Assembly: GCA_002413785.1 (NCBI GenBank)
Contig: DHXR01000001.1
Span: 1 to 17,984, forward strand
DNA: 17,984 nucleotides
Reading direction: 5' to 3'
From: Mucilaginibacter sp. UBA5151
GTDB lineage: Bacteria > Bacteroidota > Bacteroidia > Sphingobacteriales > Sphingobacteriaceae
The notes under the pieces are model-generated. The model saw nothing but the letters and a program-made list of their open reading frames with translations, ran no database searches and was not told where the DNA came from. Position numbers and translations under genes: made by a program. Shown here piece after piece: positions 1 to 5,871 of this stretch. Within the stretch, counting starts at the first letter, position 1; every line of letters starts with the position of its first letter.

Positions 1-22
1 CACATCCGCACATCCGCACATC
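1..22. repeat. Octamer tandem repeat after uvrB
   Basis: The unit CACATCCG is present twice, followed by a third partial copy (CACATC). The array is cut by the left edge of the window, so its full length is unknown. It runs directly into the uvrB stop codon (TCA on the plus strand at 21-23). The same arrangement, a short tandem repeat starting at a stop codon, recurs elsewhere in the window. Confidence 0.7.
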
Positions 23-2045
23 AAAACTTCTCTTCCATCATTTTTTCCAGGGCGAACATTTCATCACGCAGTTTGGCGGCTAATAAAAAGTCCATGTTTT
101 TGGCGGCGGCAAGCATTTCTTTTTTGGTGTTTTCGATAGATTTCTTCAGCTCGGGTTTGGTCATATACTGCACAATCGGGTCTGCGGCAAGGGAGGCCAT
201 ATCCATTTCCACATAAGCTTTTTGCACCCCGCCTTTAAAATCCATCACCGAGGTTTGTTCCATGATTTCGCTGCGGGTTTTACCAATGGTGGTTGGCGTT
301 ATGCCATGTTCAGTATTATAAGCTATCTGTATATCCCGGCGGCGGTTGGTTTCGTCCATGGTGATCTGCATGGAGTTAGTGACTTTATCGGCATACATAA
401 TAACCCTGCCGCGGTCATTACGCGCGGCCCGGCCGATTGTTTGTATCAGCGAACGTTCCGACCGCAGGAAGCCTTCTTTATCAGCATCTAAAATGGCAAC
501 GAGGGATACTTCGGGGAGGTCCAGGCCTTCGCGCAGCAGGTTAATGCCAATGAGTACGTCAAACTCTCCCAGGCGCAGGCCCCGCAATATCTCTACCCTG
601 TCCAGTGTTTTAACTTCGGAGTGGATGTAACGGCATTTTATGCCCAGCCTGTCCATGTATTTTGCCAGCTCTTCCGACATGCGCTTGGTGAGTGTGGTCA
701 CCAGCACGCGGTCGCCCATTTTTATGGTTTTATCTACTTCTTCCAGCAGGTCGTCCACCTGGTTTATTACCGGCCTCACCTCAATTACCGGGTCAAGCAG
801 GCCGGTTGGGCGTATCACCTGTTCCACTATCACGCCGCCAGATTTTTCCAGCTCAAAATCGCCGGGGGTGGCGCTTACATAAATGGTTTGCGGCGCCAGT
901 TTTTCAAACTCCTGGAAATTGAGCGGACGGTTATCCAATGCGGCAGGCAGGCGGAAGCCGTACTCCACCAGGGATATTTTACGCGAGCGGTCGCCGCCAT
1001 ACATCGCCCTGATCTGCGGTACGGTGGCATGACTCTCATCAATCACCATCAAGTAATCATCAGGGAAATAATCAAGCAAACAGAATGGCCTTGCACCAGG
1101 CTTACGACCGTCGAAAAAGCGCGAATAATTTTCAATACCCGAGCAATAACCCAGTTCGCGGATCATTTCCAGGTCGTAGTTGACCCTCTCTTCCAGTCGT
1201 TTTGCTTCCAGGAACCGGCCATCGCCGATGAATTGTTTTTTGCGGGTTTCCAGTTCCTCCTGTATGGCCCAGATGGATTGCGTAAAACGCTCCCTTGGCG
1301 CCACATATAGATTAGCCGGGAACAGCACCATGTGCGTCATTTTTTCGATGGTTTTCCCGGTTTCGGTATCAAAGGTGCTCAGTTCTTCAATGTCATCCCC
1401 AAAAAACGAGATCCGGTAGGCCACATCCATATAAGCCGGGAAAATATCAACCACATCGCCTTTTACGCGGAAGGTGCCCCGTTTAAAATCTGCCGTGGTG
1501 CGCGAGTATAAAATCTCAACCAAACGGTGTAAAAAAGCGTTCCGGCTGATGCGGGTACCCACTGCGAACCGAAAAACCGAGTCCATAAAATCCTCCGGGT
1601 TACCCATACCGTATATACAGGAGATAGACGAAACAACAATCACATCACGCCGGCCCGACATCAATGCTGAGGTGGTGCGCAGGCGCAGTTTTTCAATTTC
1701 CTCGTTTATCTGCAGGTCTTTTTCAATATAGGTATTGGTGGTGGGGATAAATGCTTCCGGTTGGTAGTAATCGTAATACGAAACAAAATAGTTTACCGCG
1801 TTCTCAGGGAAAAATTGCTTGAACTCGCCATATAATTGCGCGGCAAGCGTTTTATTATGACTTAATATTAAAGTGGGTTTTTGCGTTTGGGCTATAACAT
1901 TGGCAATGGTAAATGTTTTGCCGGAACCCGTAACCCCAAGCAGCGTTTGGAAGGGATCGTTATTATTTATGCCGGCAACCAGTTGCTTAATGGCTTCGGG
2001 CTGGTCGCCGGTGGGTGAATATTGGGATGTTAAGCTGAAGTTCAT
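21..2045 (-). CDS. uvrB: UvrABC system protein B (excinuclease subunit)
   Basis: UvrB is the damage-verification helicase-like subunit of nucleotide excision repair. It is loaded by UvrA and then recruits UvrC. The 674-residue product is close to the usual family length (about 670). Seen directly: an N-terminal motif (TGDQPEAI, residues 12-19), a Walker A loop GVTGSGKT at 37-44, the aromatic beta-hairpin region (YYDYYQPEAFIP, about 92-103) that inserts between DNA strands, a DESH helicase box in the middle, the SATPGDFE segment, helicase motif VI (QTIGRAARN), and a C-terminal UVR coiled-coil domain (last 40 residues) that contacts UvrC. The frame is intact from ATG to TGA. The gene diverges from upp. 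No uvrA or uvrC lies nearby, which is normal because these genes are usually scattered. A TATTTTTG box lies 9 nt before the start codon. Confidence 0.98.
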   Translation of the reverse strand: MNFSLTSQYSPTGDQPEAIKQLVAGINNNDPFQTLLGVTGSGKTFTIANVIAQTQKPTLILSHNKTLAAQLYGEFKQFFPENAVNYFVSYYDYYQPEAFIPTTNTYIEKDLQINEEIEKLRLRTTSALMSGRRDVIVVSSISCIYGMGNPEDFMDSVFRFAVGTRISRNAFLHRLVEILYSRTTADFKRGTFRVKGDVVDIFPAYMDVAYRISFFGDDIEELSTFDTETGKTIEKMTHMVLFPANLYVAPRERFTQSIWAIQEELETRKKQFIGDGRFLEAKRLEERVNYDLEMIRELGYCSGIENYSRFFDGRKPGARPFCLLDYFPDDYLMVIDESHATVPQIRAMYGGDRSRKISLVEYGFRLPAALDNRPLNFQEFEKLAPQTIYVSATPGDFELEKSGGVIVEQVIRPTGLLDPVIEVRPVINQVDDLLEEVDKTIKMGDRVLVTTLTKRMSEELAKYMDRLGIKCRYIHSEVKTLDRVEILRGLRLGEFDVLIGINLLREGLDLPEVSLVAILDADKEGFLRSERSLIQTIGRAARNDRGRVIMYADKVTNSMQITMDETNRRRDIQIAYNTEHGITPTTIGKTRSEIMEQTSVMDFKGGVQKAYVEMDMASLAADPIVQYMTKPELKKSIENTKKEMLAAAKNMDFLLAAKLRDEMFALEKMMEEKF

Positions 2046-2054
2046 GGATTAAAG

Positions 2055-2062
2055 CAAAAATA
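2055..2062 (-). promoter_or_regulatory. Possible -7 box of uvrB
   Basis: On the minus strand the sequence TATTTTTG fits the Bacteroidota -7 consensus TAnnTTTG and ends 9 nt before the uvrB ATG, implying a very short leader. A clean -33 TTTG is not visible at the usual distance (TTTA is the nearest), so support is limited. Confidence 0.35.
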
Positions 2063-2314
2063 CGGATTTGTTTTCTTGGTAAATGCTATACATAGCAATG
2101 GCCGTCAAAGTTTTTGATGTTGTAAATATAAAGTCAAAATTAAGAGGTTTAATGACAACCCTGTATCAGCAGGATTTTGCCGGACAATAAATTATTGATG
2201 GCTAATCCCCAGTTTAATTGTAAACTATTTATAAATTAGTGATTGGTCAGGAAAATCGCTTTTAAATAATTAAAGCATAAGGTACCATACTGACGGGAAA
2301 TTCACCAGCTATTC

Positions 2315-2466
2315 ATGCCCCGTGAGGGGCTACCCGTTTGTAGAAAAAAAATCACAACAAAATATTACCCCGTCAGGGGTTACCCATTCGCGAAGGGTAG
2401 CCCCTGATGGGGCAATTGCCTGGTGGGTAATCGAATACTACAAACGGGTAGCCCCTCACGGGGCAT
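2315..2466. repeat. Nested palindromic element (MITE/REP-like)
   Basis: The outer arms 2315-2343 and 2438-2466 are perfect 29-bp inverted repeats, starting ATGCCCCGTGAGGGG and ending in its complement. Inside, 2365-2385 and 2395-2415 form a second inverted repeat of 21 bp with one mismatch and two G-T pairs, closed by the palindrome TTCGCGAA at 2387-2394. All four arms share the core CCCC(G/A)T(G/C)AGGGG followed by (C/T)TACCC, so the element looks like a duplicated and inverted unit. ATTC occurs just outside the left end (2311-2314) and at the right end (2465-2468), which might be a target duplication but is too short to be sure. It has no coding capacity. It fills the middle of the 562-bp divergent gap between uvrB and upp; the rest of that gap is AT-rich with no gene that I can see. 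Confidence 0.85.
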
Positions 2467-2532
2467 TCGCTTTTTAAGCACAATTTCCCCGATAGATTGG
2501 TGTTTTAGCGGTTAATTTGTTTTGGGATTGAT

Positions 2533-2540
2533 TACATTTG
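2533..2540 (+). promoter_or_regulatory. Possible -7 box of upp
   Basis: TACATTTG matches the Bacteroidota -7 consensus TAnnTTTG and would give a leader of about 60 nt before upp. TTTG copies occur upstream at 2516-2519 and 2521-2524, but they are too close for a standard -33 spacing. Confidence 0.3.
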
Positions 2541-2585
2541 TAATCCCTGTTAATTTATTTATTGTTGACAGACCATTCTGTGTTT

Positions 2586-2606
2586 CCAATCTCTAAAATC
2601 TAAAAT
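2586..2606 (+). repeat. Heptamer repeat abutting the upp start
   Basis: Three units with a 7-nt period: CCAATCT, CTAAAAT, CTAAAAT. The array ends one base before the upp ATG, so it occupies the position of a ribosome-binding region. It is short, and its significance comes mainly from the longer heptamer arrays elsewhere in the window. Confidence 0.5.
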
Positions 2607-2607
2607 C

Positions 2608-3252
2608 ATGATTTTCATACTGAACAAATCCAATACCATCGGCAACCAGTTTTTAGCTGAATTGCGCGATGTTAGTGTACAGCAGGACAAGGCCCGTTTC
2701 AGGCGTAACCAGGAAAAGCTTGGCGAAATACTGGCTTATGAGATCAGTAAAACACTAAAATACACGGAGAAAGAGGTACAAACGCCGCTGGGTATAGCCA
2801 ATGTTAACCTGCCGGATGACCAGCCTGTTTTGGGTACTATTTTACGCGCGGGCCTTCCGTTTCACCAGGGATTTATGAATTTTTTTGATAAATCAGCTTC
2901 GGTTTTTGCGACCGCCTACCGTAAAGTAAGGAAGAATGGCGCATTTATCATCAATATAGATCATATCTCCACGCCCGACCTGGATGGTAAAACCGTGATA
3001 ATATGCGATACTATGCTGGCTACCGGGCAAAGTATGGTAAAGGTTTGCAAGGAACTGATAGCGCAGTTTGACATTAAAGAGTTACATATTGCGGTCATTA
3101 TCGCAAGCGCCGAAGGGGTGGAGCATGTGCGCGCCAATTTGCCAAAAGCAAGGCTGTGGCTCGGTGCTATTGATGAGGAAATGACCAGCAAAGCCTATAT
3201 TGTACCCGGCCTGGGCGATGCAGGGAACCTGGCGTTTGGGGAGAAAATGTGA
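2608..3252 (+). CDS. upp: Uracil phosphoribosyltransferase
   Basis: It salvages uracil by transferring it to PRPP, giving UMP and pyrophosphate in the cytoplasm. The 214-residue length is typical for UPRT. Seen directly: the PRPP-binding loop VIICDTMLATGQS at residues 130-142, preceded by the family segment STPDLDGK (121-128), the substrate-side RAGLPF segment at 80-85, and the C-terminal uracil-binding signature YIVPGLGDAGNLAFGE (from about 197). A pyrimidine operon PyrR would lack this C-terminal signature, so UPRT is preferred. The start codon follows a heptamer repeat and has no Shine-Dalgarno sequence. The gene converges on the antitoxin gene downstream with 61 bp between their stop codons, and that gap is mostly heptamer repeat. 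Confidence 0.95.
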   Translation: MIFILNKSNTIGNQFLAELRDVSVQQDKARFRRNQEKLGEILAYEISKTLKYTEKEVQTPLGIANVNLPDDQPVLGTILRAGLPFHQGFMNFFDKSASVFATAYRKVRKNGAFIINIDHISTPDLDGKTVIICDTMLATGQSMVKVCKELIAQFDIKELHIAVIIASAEGVEHVRANLPKARLWLGAIDEEMTSKAYIVPGLGDAGNLAFGEKM

Positions 3253-3255
3253 AAG

Positions 3256-3297
3256 GATTTACGGGTTGAGATTTACGAATTACGATTTGGATTTAGA
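3256..3297. repeat. Heptamer repeat array GATTTAC type
   Basis: About six units with a 7-nt period begin 4 nt after the upp stop codon. GATTTAC occurs at 3256 and 3270, GAATTAC at 3277, GATTTGG at 3284 and ATTTAGA at 3291; the unit at 3263 is degenerate. The unit family resembles the array at 3759-3807 on the other side of the antitoxin gene. Confidence 0.6.
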
Positions 3298-3313
3298 AAG
3301 AGATTTAATGCTG

Positions 3314-3634
3314 TTATAGCTCCACGCTGAAATTTACTTTTGCACCCAAAGCATCGAATACTTTTAAAATTGTTTCCAAACGGGCGTTGGTAATACTATG
3401 CTCTAATTTAGATATTTGGGCTTTCTGAACTCCTACTAACTCACCAAGTTGTCCTTGTGTTAATTTTCGTTCTTGCCGGGCCTGTTTAATCGCATGGCCA
3501 AGTAATTCAATTTTTAATTCACTTTCAAACACTTCCCGTTTTTGGGTACCTCTTTTGCCGATATGATTATCAATCATAGTATCAAGTGACACTGTTTGTA
3601 ATGGCGTTTTCATATCACTAAACTTTTGCTTCAT
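3314..3634 (-). CDS. XRE-family HTH protein, HigA-like orphan antitoxin
   Basis: The 106-residue protein has an N-terminal region typical of Bacteroidota HigA-like antitoxins (a GKRGT-x-KRE-x-FE segment) followed by a helix-turn-helix of the Cro/C1 type: LTQGQLGELVGVQKAQISKLE, broken here by eye into LTQGQLGELV and QKAQISKLE, about residues 58-79. Such proteins normally neutralise a RelE/HigB-type RNase encoded just upstream and repress their own operon. No toxin gene or recognisable remnant lies upstream (3635-3815), so this antitoxin looks solitary. ATG 3634 is used here; an in-frame ATG at 3613 (MKTPLQTV) is equally plausible. An inverted repeat CCTAATA-N10-TATTAGG lies 29-52 nt upstream and could be its operator. 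It could instead be a stand-alone regulator. Confidence 0.85.
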   Translation of the reverse strand: MKQKFSDMKTPLQTVSLDTMIDNHIGKRGTQKREVFESELKIELLGHAIKQARQERKLTQGQLGELVGVQKAQISKLEHSITNARLETILKVFDALGAKVNFSVEL

Positions 3635-3662
3635 TCAATTCTTTGGATAAAGATATAGGTTT

Positions 3663-3686
3663 CCTAATAAAGAAACAAATATTAGG
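3663..3686. promoter_or_regulatory. Dyad upstream of antitoxin gene, possible operator
   Basis: Perfect 7-bp arms CCTAATA (3663-3669) and TATTAGG (3680-3686) are separated by 10 nt, just upstream of the XRE gene start at 3634. Antitoxins of this family are commonly autoregulatory and bind dyads near their start. The link to this gene is inference from position. Confidence 0.4.
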
Positions 3687-3715
3687 TGGTTTAATTTTGC
3701 CGCAACCAATCTTTT

Positions 3716-3748
3716 ATGCAATTTGGGAATTGAATTCCTAAATTGCAT
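3716..3748. promoter_or_regulatory. 33-bp near-perfect palindrome between divergent genes
   Basis: The arms 3716-3731 (ATGCAATTTGGGAATT) and 3733-3748 (AATTCCTAAATTGCAT) pair over 16 bp with one G-T pair and a single central base. It sits midway between the divergent antitoxin and HAD genes. There is no T-run after it on either strand, so an operator or recombination site fits better than a terminator. Confidence 0.5.
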
Positions 3749-3758
3749 GGGATTTTTG

Positions 3759-3807
3759 GATGATCGATTTCAGATTTAGCATTTGAAAAGTTTAGCTTTG
3801 GATTTAT
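3759..3807. repeat. Heptamer repeat array GATTTnn type
   Basis: The 7-nt phase holds over seven units: GATGATC at 3759, GATTTCA at 3766, GATTTAG at 3773, CATTTGA at 3780, two degenerate units, then GATTTAT at 3801. A complementary 7-nt rhythm (ATGCTAA, AATCGTA, ACCCGTA, AATCTAA) continues at 3844-3871 inside the first codons of the HAD gene, so the two could form an inverted pair around the start codon. Confidence 0.5.
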
Positions 3808-3839
3808 TTTAATGATTGATCCGCTCCCGGCAAATAAAA

Positions 3840-4562
3840 ATGAATGCTAAAATCGTAACCCGTAAATCTAAAATATACAAACACATTTTCTTCGACCTCG
3901 ATCATACCATCTGGGATTTTGATAAAAATGCCGAAGAAACCTTGTACGAACTTTATGATGTTTACAGGTTGACTGAGATCGGGCTGCCATCCGCCGCAAT
4001 ATTTATTGAGACTTATACCCGTAATAACCACCGCCTTTGGGCTGATTATCATACCGGGAAAATAACTAAAACTCAATTGCGCGAAACCCGCTTCAAAAAA
4101 ACATTTTTAGACCTGGGTGTACGCCCGGACCTGATCCCGCTAAGTTTTGAGGATGATTATGTGCAGATATGTCCCACCAAAACCAACCTGTTCCCGCATG
4201 CACATGAAACTTTGCAATATCTTAATGCCAGATATACCCTGCACCTGATATCCAACGGGTTTAAGGAGTCGTCGGAGTTGAAAGTGGGCAATACCAATAT
4301 CGGCGGCTATTTTCAGAACATCATCATTTCTGAAATAGTGGGTGTAAACAAACCCGATCCTGCAATTTTTGAACATGCCCTTGAATTGGCAGGTGCAACA
4401 AAACAGGAAAGTCTGATGATAGGGGATAGCCTGGAAGCCGATGTTTACGGCGCCCTCAATTTTGGCATGGATGCTATTTATTTTAACCCTTTTAACGCAC
4501 CAAAACCGGATGATGTGCCTTTGCAGGTTACCCATTTAAAAGAGCTGACTTTGATATTGTAG
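3840..4562 (+). CDS. yjjG: HAD-family noncanonical pyrimidine nucleotidase, YjjG type
   Basis: A cytoplasmic phosphatase of the haloacid dehalogenase superfamily. YjjG-type members dephosphorylate pyrimidine nucleoside monophosphates and help remove abnormal nucleotides. Seen directly: motif I FFDLDHTIWDFD with the nucleophile Asp19 and Asp21, motif II LISNG, motif III lysine in GVNKPDPAIF, and motif IV MIGDSLEADV. A helical cap lies between motifs I and II. I start at ATG 3840 (240 residues). A TTG at 3816 in the same frame would add eight residues with no family support. The first 14 residues before YKHIFF are longer than expected and coincide with a heptamer-like DNA rhythm, so the N-terminus may be repeat-derived. 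The family assignment is good; the exact substrate is inferred. Confidence 0.88.
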   Translation: MNAKIVTRKSKIYKHIFFDLDHTIWDFDKNAEETLYELYDVYRLTEIGLPSAAIFIETYTRNNHRLWADYHTGKITKTQLRETRFKKTFLDLGVRPDLIPLSFEDDYVQICPTKTNLFPHAHETLQYLNARYTLHLISNGFKESSELKVGNTNIGGYFQNIIISEIVGVNKPDPAIFEHALELAGATKQESLMIGDSLEADVYGALNFGMDAIYFNPFNAPKPDDVPLQVTHLKELTLIL

Positions 4563-4598
4563 AAAAAAACAGGCTGAAAACGGAAATGAAATTTTATG

Positions 4599-4606
4599 TA
4601 AGTTTG
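4599..4606 (+). promoter_or_regulatory. Possible -7 box of hicBA
   Basis: TAAGTTTG fits TAnnTTTG and ends 4 nt before the hicB ATG at 4611, so a transcript from it would be leaderless or nearly so. No clear -33 element was found. Confidence 0.35.
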
Positions 4607-4610
4607 TAAT

Positions 4611-4838
4611 ATGAAACAACGTACATATCGCATTTTGCTTACTCCCGAAGATGAAGGTGGATTTAGTGTTTCTGTACCTGCGTTGCCAGGGTGTTTTACA
4701 CAAGGTGAGACAGTTGAAGAAGCCATTGAAATGGCAAAGGAAGCTATAAGTGTTTACATAGAAAGCCTTGAAGAGGATGGAGAACCAATTCCTGACGACA
4801 GCAGAAACCTTGAATACTCGCTGACATTGGCATCATAG
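4611..4838 (+). CDS. hicB: HicB-family antitoxin
   Basis: A 75-residue type II antitoxin with the HicB partial RNase H-like fold. It binds and blocks HicA. Seen directly: the characteristic run TPEDEGGFSVSVPALPGCFT (residues 11-30) followed by GETVEEAIEMAKEAI and a helix with the ESLEEDGEPIP segment. There is no separate C-terminal DNA-binding domain, so this is a short form and any autoregulation would need another mechanism. The toxin gene starts 3 nt downstream with an AGAGG purine run overlapping the hicB stop, one of few Shine-Dalgarno-like sites in the window, suggesting coupled translation. The order is antitoxin first, the reverse of the founding hicAB arrangement. Confidence 0.92.
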   Translation: MKQRTYRILLTPEDEGGFSVSVPALPGCFTQGETVEEAIEMAKEAISVYIESLEEDGEPIPDDSRNLEYSLTLAS

Positions 4839-4841
4839 AGG

Positions 4842-5042
4842 ATGAAATCGTACACTCCGAAGGAAATTGTAGAAATTTTAATTGCTCATGGTTTTGAACC
4901 TGCAAGGATAAAAGGAAGTCATCATGTTTATGTTAACAGGGCGACCGGTAAAAGAACAGTTGTGCCTATGCACAATAAAGACCTGAAAAAGGGCACTTTG
5001 CATGGAATATTAAAACAGGCCGGGATTGATCTGAAAGATTAA
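4842..5042 (+). CDS. hicA: HicA-family mRNA interferase toxin
   Basis: A 66-residue toxin with the double-stranded RNA-binding-like HicA fold, expected to cleave mRNA and stop growth when HicB is degraded. Seen directly: an N-terminal helix (PKEIVEILIAHGFE), the GSHH motif at residues 25-28 holding the catalytic His, a basic beta strand, and the family C-terminus (VVPMHNKDLKKGTLHGILKQAG). The catalytic residue and full length are intact, so the module is probably functional. It is transcribed with hicB. Confidence 0.93.
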   Translation: MKSYTPKEIVEILIAHGFEPARIKGSHHVYVNRATGKRTVVPMHNKDLKKGTLHGILKQAGIDLKD

Positions 5043-5084
5043 TTCGGTTAATTAATTTCATCCAAAACCCTTACCTTTAATACT

Positions 5085-5606
5085 ATGAATATTGCCAAAG
5101 AGCGCAAAGCCATCGACGCAGCATTAAATAACTACCGCGCGCAGCTGGATACCATCAGCGATGAACAATTTGCAGAAACGCCTCCGGGCGGGGGATGGTC
5201 TTATGCTGAAGTATATTCGCATATTTTACAGGCTACCCTGGCTTCGTCAATAAGCCTGGAACGCTGTGCCCTTGGTAACTGCCCCCCGACAAAAAGTGGC
5301 CTGAATTTTTTAGGGAAGGTATTGATGATCCTTGGTCGCTTCCCTCCGGCATTAAAGTTAAAAGTACCACCAGCCCTGGCAGCGAAAATGCCGGTAACAA
5401 AGATCAGTAAGGAAGATGCCAAAAATTTGCTGATAAAATGCCGCCGGCGTATGGATGATATGATGCCGCTTATAAAACAATCATCCCCAATTTCACGTTA
5501 TAAACATACAAGGCTGGGCATGCTGAACGCTGCGCAATGGTATAAATTCATCAGGATACATTTGGAGCACCATTTGAAGCAGATGAACAGGATAAAAAAA
5601 AATTAA
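5085..5606 (+). CDS. DinB-superfamily protein
   Basis: A 173-residue four-helix-bundle protein of the DinB/YfiT metalloenzyme superfamily. Seen directly: the GGWSYAEVYSHIL segment with His46, and a C-terminal helix RIHLEHHLKQMNRI with His159 and His163. Together these make the usual three-histidine metal site of the family. Members include thiol-dependent S-transferases, but most are uncharacterised and no substrate can be read from this sequence. It lies 42 nt downstream of hicA. A weak hairpin (AAAGG/CCTTT followed by a T-run) just after the stop may be a terminator. The name DinB here refers to the fold and not to DNA polymerase IV. Confidence 0.82.
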   Translation: MNIAKERKAIDAALNNYRAQLDTISDEQFAETPPGGGWSYAEVYSHILQATLASSISLERCALGNCPPTKSGLNFLGKVLMILGRFPPALKLKVPPALAAKMPVTKISKEDAKNLLIKCRRRMDDMMPLIKQSSPISRYKHTRLGMLNAAQWYKFIRIHLEHHLKQMNRIKKN

Positions 5607-5688
5607 AGGGGCATGAAACCTTTTTTATTTAATAGAGTCTTAACATTAAAATAATCTGATTATCGGATATTTGTAAAAATTGTATAAC

Positions 5689-5799
5689 ATGCATTTTGAG
5701 TTTGCTTATTTGGTTGCTGTCGGATTACTATTCCTGGTAGGAATATTCTATCTGAGCCCGTATGAACTAAAAGTTAATGAAGAAGACGACGACGAGTAA
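5689..5799 (+). CDS. 36-residue membrane microprotein
   Basis: An open frame starting at ATG 5689 and ending with TAA. It encodes one hydrophobic segment (about residues 6-23, including YLVAVGLLFLVGIFYL) followed by SPYELKVN and a strongly acidic end EEDDDE. This is a plausible single-pass inner-membrane peptide with a short cytoplasmic or periplasmic acidic tail. I do not recognise a family. Support is the clean hydrophobic-then-acidic architecture, codon use like the neighbours, and its position in an otherwise unexplained gap between the DinB-fold and LpxH-like genes. No Shine-Dalgarno sequence is seen, which is normal here. A 17-bp palindrome follows 30 nt after the stop. It could be a chance frame. 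Confidence 0.55.
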   Translation: MHFEFAYLVAVGLLFLVGIFYLSPYELKVNEEDDDE

Positions 5800-5829
5800 T
5801 CGTTGCCCCCACAATCCTCACCTCTATTT

Positions 5830-5846
5830 CCGGTATAATATACCGG
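5830..5846. promoter_or_regulatory. Palindrome CCGGTATA-A-TATACCGG
   Basis: A perfect 17-bp inverted repeat with 8-bp arms and a single central A, 26 nt before the metallophosphoesterase ATG. No T-run follows, so it is more like an operator than a terminator. ATTTCC and GGAAAT further out add weak extra symmetry. Confidence 0.4.
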
Positions 5847-5871
5847 GCGGAAATTTATCCCCCTATTTTTG

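Noticed and set aside
621..1310. Long plus-strand open frame (229 codons) opposite uvrB
   Set aside because: It lies wholly antisense to an intact, well-conserved uvrB and has no recognisable motif; it is a shadow of that gene's codon bias.
2315..2466. Repeats read as a CRISPR array
   Set aside because: The copies are inverted in pairs with no regular spacers, so this is a palindromic element and not a direct-repeat array.
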